The notes: generated by a model from the sequence alone, not told the origin. 64,000 bases of DNA from Candidatus Avelusimicrobium pullicaecorum (GCA_944322825.1 CALUQD010000004.1:18742-82741), one strand, 5' to 3'. Shown: positions 23,181-32,527, numbered from the stretch's first letter. A program made the numbers and translations.

Positions 23181-24815
23181 ATGACCGTTTTTCTAAAAGC
23201 ACTTTTGGGGGTTCTCCTTTTCTTTGCGCCCTTCAGTTTCGCCGCGGCGGAACCGTGGGCGTTTTCCGTGTTGCAGGGCGGTATTTTTGCGGGGTTGCTG
23301 CTCACGCTGTTTTCCCGCCGACAGATTGTCTACACCAAGCCGCTTAAGTGGCTGTTTTTTACGTTTGCTTTTTTGATTGGCTACACGCTCTTGCAGGCGC
23401 TTTTTACGCAAACCTTGCTCGACCCGCCCGCTTGGTACCCGGCTACGCTGATGCGGCTGTATACGCTGGAGCACGCCTCGTGGTTTGTAACGTATCTGGC
23501 TTTGCTCGTATGGGTGCCCAATGTGTGGGAATCGTTTAAATCCAACCGGATTTTGCTGTTTTTGATTGTATTGTGCGGGTTTGCCGTGGGGCTGTGTGCG
23601 CTGGGCTTGCAAAAAGGGCAGTATATCCAATTTTTTACCGGGGTAAAAGCCGGGTTCGGTCCGTTTTTAAACCGCAACCACGCGGGCGTATTTTTGGGGA
23701 TGTGCGCGCTTATTACGCTGGGATATGCGGTTTCGTCCTGGACGGATTACGCACACTTCCGCGCCAACCGCCGCGGCAACGAGTTTATTTTGCGCCAGAG
23801 CTTTTTGGGGCTGGTGTTTGTGGGGTTGTGCGCGCTGGTAGTTGCTACGCGTTCGCGCGGGGGAATGCTCTCGTTGGGTGTGGGGATTTTCTTTTATAGC
23901 TTTTTGTGCTGTTTCTTCGTGCCGCAGGAAAAGAACACGCGCCTAAAAGGGGTGCTTCTCGTGGTGGTTTTGCTGGCGGCGGCGGCCGCGGTAGTGTGGT
24001 GGCAGGCGGACGCCATTAACGCGTACGCCCAGCGCGCGACGGGGGCGTCCGAAGAAACCCGCAAAATGCTCTACCGCACGGCGTGGGAGATGATTCAAAT
24101 TTACCCTTGGTGGGGCATTGGCGTGGGTGCCATGCCGGTGGCTATCACGTCTTTTATGGAATACCCTTTAAATGCTTATGTGGAGCGGCTGCACAGCGAC
24201 TGGCTGGAAATGCTGTTGGGGATGGGGTTTATCGGATATGTTTTTGTGCTGGCGTGCGCCGCAATTACGGCGTGGATACTAATTAAGCGCATTTCCCATC
24301 TGGAACGCAAAAAACAATTTCTGTACGCTTCTTTATTAAGCGCGCTAGTGGTGATGTGCGTGGGCAGTACGGTGGATTTCCACTTTTTTATCCCGGCCAA
24401 TGCGTTCTTGTTTTTTGTGATTTTGGGGCTGGCGTGCAGTCCGTCGTATTATAAAGGGCACGTGCATACGCTTTCCTGCGGCCCGGTGCTGACGGCGGCC
24501 GTTTGCCTGGCGATGGCGGCGGCTTTGTATTGGCCTACCCAACACACGGTGGCGTGGCGGTTGTTTGTATTTGGCAAAGGCTTAAAGCCCGAGTCCCAAA
24601 TTGCGCTGTATCAGCAGGGGCTCGGCCATTATCCATCGCCCCGGTTTGCCCTGCGCCTGGGAAACGCTTTTTATAATTACAGCCGGCGAACAAAAGATGC
24701 GCAACAGGCCGTTGCCTTGCGCGGCCAAGCCCACCAGACGGCCGAAACCTATTTGGAAAAATATCCCAAAGAAAAGGAACTTTCCAAACTGTATATGATT
24801 TCCCTTCCTAACTAA
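23181..24815 (+). CDS. O-antigen ligase / polymerase-like membrane protein
   Basis: 544 residues with about eleven membrane segments, then a soluble C-terminal part. Family marks of the Wzy_C/WaaL superfamily: GPFLNRNHAGVFLGMCAL, VATRSRGGMLSLGVG, a large periplasmic loop with WWGIGVGAMPVAITSF and YVERLHSDWLEMLLGMGFIG. The His in RLHSDWLE and the Arg in RSRGG match residues needed in ligases and polymerases. The C-terminal 70 residues (ALRLGNAFYNYSRRTKDAQQ onward) look like a TPR-type helical pair. As a separate Wzy lies in the island (34898), this one may be the ligase that attaches the finished glycan to lipid or protein, or an EPS polymerase. Confidence 0.82.
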   Translation: MTVFLKALLGVLLFFAPFSFAAAEPWAFSVLQGGIFAGLLLTLFSRRQIVYTKPLKWLFFTFAFLIGYTLLQALFTQTLLDPPAWYPATLMRLYTLEHASWFVTYLALLVWVPNVWESFKSNRILLFLIVLCGFAVGLCALGLQKGQYIQFFTGVKAGFGPFLNRNHAGVFLGMCALITLGYAVSSWTDYAHFRANRRGNEFILRQSFLGLVFVGLCALVVATRSRGGMLSLGVGIFFYSFLCCFFVPQEKNTRLKGVLLVVVLLAAAAAVVWWQADAINAYAQRATGASEETRKMLYRTAWEMIQIYPWWGIGVGAMPVAITSFMEYPLNAYVERLHSDWLEMLLGMGFIGYVFVLACAAITAWILIKRISHLERKKQFLYASLLSALVVMCVGSTVDFHFFIPANAFLFFVILGLACSPSYYKGHVHTLSCGPVLTAAVCLAMAAALYWPTQHTVAWRLFVFGKGLKPESQIALYQQGLGHYPSPRFALRLGNAFYNYSRRTKDAQQAVALRGQAHQTAETYLEKYPKEKELSKLYMISLPN

Positions 24816-24846
24816 AAAAGGACTATTTCATTAGGGCTAGATTTGG

Positions 24847-24852
24847 TAAAAT
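24847..24852 (+). promoter_or_regulatory. -10 box before the Wza-like gene
   Basis: TAAAAT lies 8 bases before ATG 24861, with no Shine-Dalgarno; another leaderless-type start. Confidence 0.4.
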
Positions 24853-24860
24853 ATACAAGT

Positions 24861-25511
24861 ATGAATAAAACCGTTTTGCTGTTCCTGTTGGGCGCGGTAG
24901 TTGCGCCCTTTTTAGCGGCGTGTTCCAGCGCGCCCGCCCGTGTACAGAACGGGCCCGATGCTTCCGTTTCGCAGGAAGTTGTACAAGGGCTTGCACAAGT
25001 GCGTGCACCCAGTGCCTACCACTTGCAGCCCGGCGATTTGCTGGAAATCCAAGTGTTTATGGAAGACAATATGGAACGCACCCTGCGCGTAAGCGGCGGG
25101 GGGAGCGTAACCTTCCCGCTGGTGGGCAATGTGCCCGTGGCTGGCTATACGGTGGCCGAGGCCGAAGAACAGCTGGCCAACGCCTTGAAAACCTATCTGA
25201 AAAATCCCCAAGTGTCTATCCTCATCAAAGAATACGGCAACAAAACGGTTTATGTGTTGGGGCAGGTATCCAAGCCGGCGGCTATCCAAATCCCGCCGGA
25301 AAAAGAACTGACCGTGCTGGAAGCCATCACCTCCGTGGGCGGATTTACCGATGTGGCCGCTACGTCCAAAGTGCGCGTGCTGCGTATGGAAGGCGGACGC
25401 CAAAAAACGCTGGACGTGGACGTGACCCAAATCACCAAGCAGGGCAACAAAGCAATGGATATCCCGCTGATGCCCGGCGACGTGGTATTCGTGCCGCAGA
25501 GTATGTTCTAA
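24861..25511 (+). CDS. Wza-like polysaccharide export lipoprotein
   Basis: 216 residues. Lipobox FLAACSS at the end of the signal peptide, so an outer-membrane-directed lipoprotein. Residues about 50-130 are the Poly_export domain (YHLQPGDLLEIQVF, VSGGGSVTFPLVGNVPVAGYTVAEAEEQLANAL, YLKNPQVSILI), followed by one SLBB domain (KTVYVLGQVSKPAAIQIPPEKELTVLEAI, DIPLMPGDVVFVPQS). It lacks the second SLBB domain and the C-terminal amphipathic helix with which the 379-residue Wza crosses the outer membrane, so the exit pore must come from another protein. The gene precedes the Wzc-like kinase by 9 bases. Confidence 0.92.
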   Translation: MNKTVLLFLLGAVVAPFLAACSSAPARVQNGPDASVSQEVVQGLAQVRAPSAYHLQPGDLLEIQVFMEDNMERTLRVSGGGSVTFPLVGNVPVAGYTVAEAEEQLANALKTYLKNPQVSILIKEYGNKTVYVLGQVSKPAAIQIPPEKELTVLEAITSVGGFTDVAATSKVRVLRMEGGRQKTLDVDVTQITKQGNKAMDIPLMPGDVVFVPQSMF

Positions 25512-25520
25512 GGAAAAATT

Positions 25521-27245
25521 ATGGAAAATATCAATAACGTAACCAACGAAGAATTGGATTTCAGCTATTACCTCAACATCATTTTCAAACGCTTTTGGCT
25601 GATTGTGGGAATGGTAGCCGTCGGATTGGTGGCGGCGGTGCTGGTCAACATTTTTATGCGCCCGGCCTATAAAGCCACCGTGCTGATGATGATTAACCAA
25701 GAAGACGCCGGCAAAATTGACGCTACGCCCTACGGGTCTTTCACCAGCGAGGAAGACTACTACCGCACCCAATACCAGCTGCTCACCAGCCGCTCGCTGT
25801 TGGAAAAAGTCTACCGCGATATGGACCTGGGCCAGTATGAACAATTTGCCAATCCCTCCGGCGTGAAAAAGCTGGAAAAAGCCCTGTCCATTGAACCCAT
25901 CACCCGCAGCCGCTTGGTCAATGTGTCCGCCACGACGTACGACCCGAAACTGTCGGCCGAAATCGCCAATAAACTGGCCAATACCTTCGTGGCCGAAAAC
26001 ATCAGCAACCGCATTTCCATGGGGCAGGACGTCATTGCCGCGCTGGAAAACACCGAACGCAGCCCCGAAGAACAGGAATTGCTCAATTCTATGCCGCAGG
26101 TGGTCAACAGCGATTTCATCAAATCGCTCAAACAGCAGGCCGCCCAGCTGGCCGGGCAGGAAGCACAGCTTTCGGCCAAATATACGGCCAAACACCCGGA
26201 TTTGATTTCCGTACATAACCAGCTGGCTGCCATCAACCAGCAAATTAATACCGAAACGCGCCGCCTGGTGCAGAGTATTAAAATTGAACTTTCAGGCCAG
26301 TTCTCCGGCAACAACGTCCGCGTGGTGGACCCAGCCGTAACGCCCGAAAAACCCGTCCGTCCGCGCAAAATGCTCAACCTGGCGATCGGCTTATTGGCGG
26401 GGGGACTTTTAGGCTTGCTGATAGTGTTTGTGCTGGAATTTTTGGACCAGAGCGTGAAATCTTCCGAAGATTTGGAAGAAAAACTCGGCCTGCCTTTCTT
26501 GGGGTTCGTCCCGTTTGAGAAAAAAGGCAAAAAGAAAGAAGCCGAATACGCCACGATGCTCAAAGAAGGCAACTTCCTTATGGCCGAAAACGTGCGCAAC
26601 GTACGCACGATGCTGGATTTTGCACTGTCCGACAATCACAACGCGCCGATTTTGATTTCCAGCTCCTTGCAGGGCGAAGGCAAGAGCCACTTGTCCTCCA
26701 ACTTGCTGGTGGCAATGGCTCAGGCCGGCAAAAAAGTGCTGTTGGTTGACGGCGATTTGCGCCGCGCCCGCGTGCATAAAGTGTTCCGCCTGTCCACCGA
26801 AAAGGGCCTGAGCAACATTTGGGACGCAGACCCGCAGAAAGCCGACTATGCTTATAATGTTCAGCCGGTGAAAGACGTGCCGAATTTGTTTGTGATGACG
26901 GCCGGACAGCGCCCGCCGAACCCGGCTGAACTGTTAAATACGCCCAAATTGGCCGATTTTATCGCCTGGGCCACCAAGAACTACGACCAAGTGGTCATTG
27001 ACTGCCCCGCCATTCTGCCGGTTTCCGACACGCTGTTGTGGGGAAAATACATCCCGCGCTCCGTATTTGTGATTAAATACGGCAAAACGAACGCCAAATT
27101 GGCCAAAATCGCCCTGGATAAGCTGCAAAAGGCCGGCATTAAGGTGCTGGGCGCGGTGATTGGCCATTACAAGCCGGAAGGCCTTTCCTACGGCAAATAC
27201 GGCTATTACAAAAGTTACAGCTATTACAGCGAAGATAAGAAATAA
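25521..27245 (+). CDS. Wzc-like polysaccharide co-polymerase with BY-type tyrosine kinase
   Basis: 574 residues. Residues about 10-310 are the Wzz chain-length domain with two membrane helices (about 28-50 and 290-312) and the GNVR-like NNVRVVDPAVTPEKPVRPRK before the second one. The C-terminal half is the kinase: Walker A SLQGEGKSHLSSN (near residue 385), Walker A' VLLVDGDLRRA, Walker B QVVIDCPAIL, and a Tyr cluster at the end (SYGKYGYYKSYSYYSE) that would be autophosphorylated. Together with Wza-like and Wzb-like neighbours this is a full Wzy-dependent export control set. AAGGAA 6 bases before ATG. The last gene of normal base composition before the AT-rich island. Confidence 0.95.
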   Translation: MENINNVTNEELDFSYYLNIIFKRFWLIVGMVAVGLVAAVLVNIFMRPAYKATVLMMINQEDAGKIDATPYGSFTSEEDYYRTQYQLLTSRSLLEKVYRDMDLGQYEQFANPSGVKKLEKALSIEPITRSRLVNVSATTYDPKLSAEIANKLANTFVAENISNRISMGQDVIAALENTERSPEEQELLNSMPQVVNSDFIKSLKQQAAQLAGQEAQLSAKYTAKHPDLISVHNQLAAINQQINTETRRLVQSIKIELSGQFSGNNVRVVDPAVTPEKPVRPRKMLNLAIGLLAGGLLGLLIVFVLEFLDQSVKSSEDLEEKLGLPFLGFVPFEKKGKKKEAEYATMLKEGNFLMAENVRNVRTMLDFALSDNHNAPILISSSLQGEGKSHLSSNLLVAMAQAGKKVLLVDGDLRRARVHKVFRLSTEKGLSNIWDADPQKADYAYNVQPVKDVPNLFVMTAGQRPPNPAELLNTPKLADFIAWATKNYDQVVIDCPAILPVSDTLLWGKYIPRSVFVIKYGKTNAKLAKIALDKLQKAGIKVLGAVIGHYKPEGLSYGKYGYYKSYSYYSEDKK

Positions 27246-27271
27246 TAGACGTTGTTTATTTGAAGGAATAA

Positions 27272-27300
27272 AAATCCCGGAGTGAATGCTCCGGGGCTTT
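27272..27300 (+). terminator. Weak terminator after the Wzc-like gene
   Basis: AAATCCCGGAG and CTCCGGGGCTTT form an imperfect hairpin with few T residues after it; partial read-through into the glycan genes is possible. Confidence 0.5.
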
Positions 27301-27640
27301 CATAAGTGCAGAAAGTTATTTTAGCGGTTTATGTTTGGTCGATTCTGTACATATTAAATTTTATAATTAGCATAAATTAATAGGAATTTTTGATAAGATA
27401 AAAGTGTGTTCTAATTAAGAGAATTTTATTTTGAGGTGTGTTTTTACTCTAATTTTCAATTTAGAAAAACTAGCAGTTGAAATACAAATTTTTAGAAAAG
27501 GAAGACATTCTGTATTTTTGCATAATATCTATATAATTTTCTCACTTGTTATAGGTTCTTTCCTAGAAAAAGAACAGAAATCGTAAAATGATTATGCTTG
27601 GATTATTTTTTTACATTAGAGAAGCATATTTTTGACTAAT
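27301..27640. other. AT-rich gene-free stretch at the left border of the glycan island
   Basis: No gene. The change from about half to about one third G+C happens here. A possible promoter is TATAAT at 27532-27537 with a poor -35 (TTCTGT, 27508-27513). No JUMPstart/ops motif, attachment site or insertion sequence was found. Confidence 0.5.
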
Positions 27641-28222
27641 ATGAGAGAAAAACTACTTTTAGTGGGAGCAGGAGGGTTTGGCCGGTCGACGTTGGAGCAT
27701 GCTAGCACAGTATATGAATGTTATTTCGTTGACGACTGTTATCCTCATAAAAAAGAAGTTTGTGGCATTCCTATTATTGCTTGTATTGAGGAAATACCTC
27801 AACTTTTTGCTGCATATACACAACTTGTTGTTACTATTGGGAATACGCATGTGCGAGAAAAGATATATGAGAAGGCAAAACGCATAGGATTTTCCTTTCC
27901 AAATATTATTGCCCAGAGTGCATATATTAGTCCGTTTTCTGCGCTTGGAAATGGGTGTGTAGTATTGAATAATGTAGTAGTGCAGGGGGGCGCTACTATA
28001 GGAAATGGTGTTTTGTTGAATCCTGGAGTGGAAATTCATCATGATAGTGTGGTAGGCGATAATACTCTTATATATTCTAATTCAGTTGTACGGACCTATG
28101 CTCAAATTGGGAAAAGAGCCCAAATAGGTAGTACGGTGACGATTGCTACAAATGCTACGGTGCAAGATGATGGGATTGTTCCAGATGGCACAGTGTGGAA
28201 ATATACAAACAATATTGAATAA
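27641..28222 (+). CDS. Sugar O-/N-acyltransferase of the NeuD/PglD type
   Basis: 193 residues from ATG 27641 (a TTG 9 bases upstream is possible). N-terminal Rossmann-like domain (LLLVGAGGFGRSTLEHA) with a sugar-nucleotide binding fold, then a left-handed beta-helix of hexapeptide repeats (AYISPFSALGNGCVVLNNVV, GATIGNGVLLNPGVEIHHDSVVGDNTLIYSNSVV, AQIGKRAQIGSTVTI). The His of the EIHHDS segment fits the catalytic base of PglD. Such enzymes put an acetyl group on an amino- or hydroxyl-sugar nucleotide. First gene of the AT-rich island; the acceptor sugar is not known. Confidence 0.85.
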   Translation: MREKLLLVGAGGFGRSTLEHASTVYECYFVDDCYPHKKEVCGIPIIACIEEIPQLFAAYTQLVVTIGNTHVREKIYEKAKRIGFSFPNIIAQSAYISPFSALGNGCVVLNNVVVQGGATIGNGVLLNPGVEIHHDSVVGDNTLIYSNSVVRTYAQIGKRAQIGSTVTIATNATVQDDGIVPDGTVWKYTNNIE

Positions 28223-28237
28223 TTAGTGAGAAAATAA

Positions 28238-29461
28238 ATGAAAATCCTTCTTGTTTGTCAACATTATTATCCAGAGCATTTCCAAAATCAAGATATTTGC
28301 GAACAATTGGTACAAGATGGACATGATGTTACTGTGTTAACAGGGTTGCCTAATTATGAAGAAGGAGTTGTTAGAAAGGAATATAGAAAAGGAAAACTTC
28401 GGAAAGAAAAAATTAATGGGGTCCGAGTTTTTCGTACATTTGAAATAGGTCGTCGTAAAAATATCTTTTGGCGGGTGTTAAATTATTGTAGTTATATGCT
28501 ATCAGCATCTTTTTGGGCGGTTAGGAGTAAATATAAATTTGACATTGTTTTTTCCTATCAGCTTTCGCCTATTTTAATGATGGTTCCTGCTGTGATTATG
28601 TCAAAAAAGCAACAAATTCCTTTGTATGTGTATTGTTGCGATTTATGGCCTGAATCTATGAAGGCCATGCCTCTTGGAAAAAACCCTTTATTGTTTAATT
28701 TTATGTATTGGGTTAGTCGCTGGTTATATGGGTGTGCAGATGCAATTTCTGTCCAATCAAAGAGTTTTTTCCCTTATTTTGAAGAAGTACATCAAATTCC
28801 AGCAAAAAAATTATCTTTTATTCCCCATATGGCATCTTCTGAGTATTTGGTAATGGATTTTCGGCAGGATAATGGTTTAATTGATTTTGTTTTTTTGGGT
28901 AATATTGGAACTGCGCAAGATATTAACTTAATTATTAATGCTACTGAAAAAAATAAAGAGATGACAGGGTTTTGTGTTCATTTTGTAGGGGATGGCTCGT
29001 TCCTTTTGCAAGCGCAAAAACTGGTTCGTTTAAAGGGATTAGAAAAGCTGATAATATTTCATGGACGAAAATCTATAGAATGTATGCCAGATTATTATAA
29101 ATTAGCTGATGTTTGCCTGGTTACCCTAAAAACGGGGAGTATCATTAGCAGGACAATACCATCTAAAGTACAAGGATATATGGCAGCGGGAATTCCTATT
29201 CTAGGAGCTTTGGATGGATATGGAGCTGATGTTATTAATGAATCCGGAGCTGGGGTTTGCGTAGCAGCTGGGAATTTAGAGGCCTTTTCGCAGCGAATGA
29301 GAGATTTTATTCTACATTATGAAAATTATAAAGATTGCTCTATAAAGGCCCGAAACTATTTTAGAAATAATTTTACAAAACGCATTGTAGTTGATGCAAT
29401 AGAAGCCAAATTACAAAAGTTGATTGAAGATAAAAGGGGGCAGAATGAAAATGATGCTTAA
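28238..29461 (+). CDS. Glycosyltransferase family 4, WbuB-like
   Basis: 407 residues, GT-B fold. N-terminal domain starts MKILLVCQHYYPEHFQNQDI, typical of WbuB and relatives; LTGLPNYEEG and YVYCCDLWPESMKAM (a DLWP motif) are shared with WbuB/WbbE-like enzymes. C-terminal domain: VFLGNIGTAQDI, GDGSFLLQAQKLV, and KVQGYMAAGIPILGALDG, which replaces the usual E-x7-E. WbuB-type enzymes transfer L-FucNAc or L-QuiNAc, which fits the three-gene UDP-L-HexNAc pathway immediately downstream. The last bases overlap the next gene. Confidence 0.88.
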   Translation: MKILLVCQHYYPEHFQNQDICEQLVQDGHDVTVLTGLPNYEEGVVRKEYRKGKLRKEKINGVRVFRTFEIGRRKNIFWRVLNYCSYMLSASFWAVRSKYKFDIVFSYQLSPILMMVPAVIMSKKQQIPLYVYCCDLWPESMKAMPLGKNPLLFNFMYWVSRWLYGCADAISVQSKSFFPYFEEVHQIPAKKLSFIPHMASSEYLVMDFRQDNGLIDFVFLGNIGTAQDINLIINATEKNKEMTGFCVHFVGDGSFLLQAQKLVRLKGLEKLIIFHGRKSIECMPDYYKLADVCLVTLKTGSIISRTIPSKVQGYMAAGIPILGALDGYGADVINESGAGVCVAAGNLEAFSQRMRDFILHYENYKDCSIKARNYFRNNFTKRIVVDAIEAKLQKLIEDKRGQNENDA

Positions 29462-30506
29462 TGATGCGACTTTGATGATTACTGGTGGCACTGGAAGCTT
29501 TGGTAATACTGTGCTTAAGCATTTTTTAAATAGTGATATTGGGCAGATTCGTATTTTTTCGCGTGATGAAAAAAAACAGGATGATATGCGGCATGAACTT
29601 CATATGAAATATCCTGAGATGGCTGGTAAGGTTAAGTTCTTTATAGGAGATGTACGTGATCCTCAGAGCATTGCTGACGCTATGTGGGGCGTGGATTATG
29701 TCTTCCATGCTGCGGCATTAAAACAGGTCCCGTCTTGTGAATTTTTCCCCATGCAAGCAGTAAAAACAAATGTAGAGGGAACTGATAATGTTTTGCATGC
29801 TGCAATGGATGCGGGGGTCAAAAGAGTGGTATGTCTTTCTACGGATAAAGCAGCTTATCCGATTAATGCCATGGGAATTTCAAAGGCAATGATGGAACAT
29901 GTCATATATGCTAATGCTAGGGTTTCTGCAGAAAGGGGTGGTACCGTGATTTGCTGTACTCGCTATGGAAATGTGATGTGCTCTCGTGGTTCTGTCATTC
30001 CACTATTTATTGATCAAATTAGAGCCAAAGTCCCTATCACAATCACCAATCCAGAAATGACTCGTTTTATGATGAATTTAGATGAAGCGGTTGATTTGGT
30101 GCAGTTTGCTTTTGAAAATGCCAATCCTGGAGATCTTTTTATTCAAAAGGCTGATGCCTCTACCATTGGAGATTTAGCCGAGGCAGTCCAGATTCTTTTT
30201 GGTAAAGCAAAAATAAAGACTATTGGCACTCGACACGGTGAGAAATTATATGAAACGCTTATGACTAGGGAAGAGCGTTTGCGTTCAGAAGATATGGGAC
30301 GATATTTTAGGGTAGCGGCGGATAATCGTGATTTAAATTATGATAAATATTTTGTACAAGGAAAAATTCAAACGATGGCGGAGGAAGCGTATACAAGCCA
30401 TAATACAAAGCGTTTGGATGTTGAGGGTACTGTACAGAAACTATTGACCACTTCTTATGTCCGTGAGTTGTTAGAAAAAGACAAGATAGAAAAAGGGATA
30501 TTGTAA
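29451..30506 (+). CDS. fnlA: UDP-N-acetylglucosamine 4,6-dehydratase (5-inverting), FnlA/WbjB/CapE type
   Basis: 351 residues. An extended short-chain dehydrogenase that turns UDP-GlcNAc into UDP-2-acetamido-2,6-dideoxy-beta-L-arabino-hexos-4-ulose, the first step to UDP-L-FucNAc, UDP-L-RhaNAc and UDP-L-QuiNAc. TGGTGSFGN binds NADP; IFSRDEKKQDDMR and AALKQVPSCEFFPMQAVKTNV are typical; the catalytic segment is STDKAAYPINAMGISKAMME, with Lys/Tyr-region replaced by the NAMGxSK pattern known from CapE/FnlA. GGGGG at 29436-29440 precedes several ATGs (29445, 29451, 29454); 29451 is a compromise. It overlaps the preceding glycosyltransferase gene by 11 bases. Confidence 0.92.
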   Translation: MMLNDATLMITGGTGSFGNTVLKHFLNSDIGQIRIFSRDEKKQDDMRHELHMKYPEMAGKVKFFIGDVRDPQSIADAMWGVDYVFHAAALKQVPSCEFFPMQAVKTNVEGTDNVLHAAMDAGVKRVVCLSTDKAAYPINAMGISKAMMEHVIYANARVSAERGGTVICCTRYGNVMCSRGSVIPLFIDQIRAKVPITITNPEMTRFMMNLDEAVDLVQFAFENANPGDLFIQKADASTIGDLAEAVQILFGKAKIKTIGTRHGEKLYETLMTREERLRSEDMGRYFRVAADNRDLNYDKYFVQGKIQTMAEEAYTSHNTKRLDVEGTVQKLLTTSYVRELLEKDKIEKGIL

Positions 30507-30508
30507 AT

Positions 30509-31363
30509 ATGAAGTTCCTCATATTTGGTTGTAATGGTATGGCTGGACATATGGTTAGCTCGTATTTACAGGTGCGAGGCCATGAGGTGATTGGTTTTGC
30601 TCGATCTCGTTCAAAATTAGTAAAAACCATTGTCGGAGATGTTTTTGATTGGAAGAAAGTTCAATCAGTTATTGAAGAAAATCATTTTGATGCATTAATT
30701 AATTGTGTGGGTATATTGAATCTATATGCTGAACAGAATAAAGATTTGGCCGTTTATTTAAATAGTTTTTTTCCTCACAGTTTGGCACGAATGACGCAAA
30801 GAAAGAATACCCAAGTTATTCATATTAGCACTGATTGTGTTTTTTCTGGGAAAAAAGGACAGTATACTGAAAATGATTTTTGGGATGGAACCTCTTTTTA
30901 TGATCGCTCGAAAGCTTTAGGAGAGCTAAATGATAACAAAAATTTAACGTTGCGCCAATCTATTGTTGGTCCAGACCTAAAACCGGAAGGCATTGGTTTA
31001 TTGAATTGGTTTATGCAGCAACAGGGAGAAGTATATGGTTATACTCAAGTATTTTGGACAGGGGTAACGACATTACAATTAGCGAAGATCATAGAAGAAG
31101 CCTCAAATAAAAAAGCGTATGGCGTGTATAATATGGTACCTAGTTATGCTATTTCAAAGTATGACTTGCTGAGGCTATTTAATAAGTATTTGCGAGGAGA
31201 AAATATTCGAATTGTGCCTGATGATAAAATATGCATAAATAAATCTTTAAAACGTACTCGGTTTGATTTTGCACAACATATTCCCGATTACGAACAAATG
31301 ATAGCTGAATTAGCAGACTGGATGTGCAAATACAGAGTTTTATATCCACATTATAAATTATAG
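30509..31363 (+). CDS. RmlD-like sugar-nucleotide 4-reductase (QnlA/WbvR type)
   Basis: 284 residues, an SDR with N-terminal FGCNGMAGHMVSSYL, INCVGIL, the catalytic ISTDCVFSGKKGQYTE and YDRSKALGE (YxxxK). It would reduce the 4-keto sugar made by the FnlA-type enzyme. The corresponding enzyme of the L-FucNAc pathway (WbjC/CapF) is about 370 residues because of a C-terminal cupin domain; this protein lacks it and has the length of WbvR/QnlA from L-RhaNAc/L-QuiNAc pathways. That favours, but does not prove, an L-QuiNAc product. The gene begins 2 bases after the fnlA stop. Confidence 0.85.
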   Translation: MKFLIFGCNGMAGHMVSSYLQVRGHEVIGFARSRSKLVKTIVGDVFDWKKVQSVIEENHFDALINCVGILNLYAEQNKDLAVYLNSFFPHSLARMTQRKNTQVIHISTDCVFSGKKGQYTENDFWDGTSFYDRSKALGELNDNKNLTLRQSIVGPDLKPEGIGLLNWFMQQQGEVYGYTQVFWTGVTTLQLAKIIEEASNKKAYGVYNMVPSYAISKYDLLRLFNKYLRGENIRIVPDDKICINKSLKRTRFDFAQHIPDYEQMIAELADWMCKYRVLYPHYKL

Positions 31364-31390
31364 GAGTTCAACCAGTATAAGGAGCGCATT

Positions 31391-32527
31391 ATGAACCCTA
31401 CCTGCAAAAAACTAAAACTAATGACTATTGTCGGTACTCGCCCAGAAATTATTAAAATGTCGGCTATTATAAAAAAATGCGACCAATATTTTGAGCATAT
31501 TTTAGTACATAGCGGTCAGAATTATGATTATGAACTAAGTAAAGTGTTTTTTAAAGAATTGGGATTACGGGAACCGGATTATTATTTGGGCGTTGTAGGA
31601 AGAAACTTAGGGCAAACTATGGGGAACATTATTGCCAAGTCGTATGAGTTAATGATGCAGGTAAAACCGGATGCCGTTATTGTACTAGGGGATACCAACT
31701 CGTGTCTATGTGTTTTATCGGCTAAGCGCCTTAAAATTCCTATTTTTCATATGGAAGCAGGAAACCGTTGCAAAGATGAAAATTTACCAGAAGAAGTTAT
31801 TCGGCGCATTGTAGATGTGACGAGTGATGTTAACTTGTGTTATTCTGAACAGGCTCGCCATTATATTTTAGAAAGTGGAGTGAAGGCGGAATATACGTAT
31901 GTGGTTGGTTCTCCAATGGCTGAAGTGTTAGATACATATCATGAGGATATTTGTAAAAGTCAAATTCTAGATAAATTCCATCTGACTCCTCATAAATATA
32001 TTTTACTTTCTGCCCATCGGGAAGAAAATATAGATATTCAAGAGAATTTTTTGTTATTAATGAATGCAGTTAATGCTATGGCAGAGAAATATAATATGCC
32101 CATTTTATATTCTTGTCACCCTAGAAGTAAGAAACATATTGAAGCTTGCAGTTTCCAGTTTAATAAGCATATTATTCAACATAAGCCCTTAGGATTTTTT
32201 GACTATAATAAATTACAGCAAGAAGCTTTTTGCGTGGTTTCAGATAGTGGAACTTTAGCAGAAGAAAGTGCATTTTTTAAATTTCCTGCTGTTTCTCTAC
32301 GTACCTCTACTGAGCGGCCGGAAGCCTTAGATAAAGGGATTTTTACTATTGGGGGTATTTCTGCAAAACAAGTATTACAAGCAATAGATTTGGCTACAAG
32401 TATATACAAACAAGAAGAAAAACCGGGCGAAGTGCCTGCCTATAAAGATACAAATATAAGCATAAAAGTGATTAAATTAATACAAAGTTATGTAGGCATT
32501 ATTAATACGATGATTTGGCGAAAATGA
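31391..32527 (+). CDS. Non-hydrolysing UDP-HexNAc 2-epimerase (FnlC/WbjD/QnlB type)
   Basis: 378 residues of the WecB fold. TIVGTRPEIIKMSAI at the N-terminus, LVHSGQNYDYELSKVFF, VLGDTNSCL, FHMEAGNRCKDENLPEE with the conserved Glu and catalytic-region His/Asp, LSAHREEN, and SDSGTLAEESAFFKFPAVSLRTSTERPEA. FHMEAGNRC and the SxRxSTERPEA segment are typical of the FnlC/WbjD subgroup rather than WecB (which has the HVEAGLR pattern). It would invert C2 of the reduced L-sugar, completing UDP-L-FucNAc or UDP-L-QuiNAc. Preceded by AAGGAG. Confidence 0.9.
   Translation: MNPTCKKLKLMTIVGTRPEIIKMSAIIKKCDQYFEHILVHSGQNYDYELSKVFFKELGLREPDYYLGVVGRNLGQTMGNIIAKSYELMMQVKPDAVIVLGDTNSCLCVLSAKRLKIPIFHMEAGNRCKDENLPEEVIRRIVDVTSDVNLCYSEQARHYILESGVKAEYTYVVGSPMAEVLDTYHEDICKSQILDKFHLTPHKYILLSAHREENIDIQENFLLLMNAVNAMAEKYNMPILYSCHPRSKKHIEACSFQFNKHIIQHKPLGFFDYNKLQQEAFCVVSDSGTLAEESAFFKFPAVSLRTSTERPEALDKGIFTIGGISAKQVLQAIDLATSIYKQEEKPGEVPAYKDTNISIKVIKLIQSYVGIINTMIWRK

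Noticed and set aside
24912..26243. 443-codon frame antisense to the Wza/Wzc-like genes
   Set aside because: His/Gln-rich antisense shadow of two well-supported genes and it crosses their junction.
27301..27640. JUMPstart/ops element before the glycan genes
   Set aside because: The GGCGGTAGCGTG-type motif is absent.
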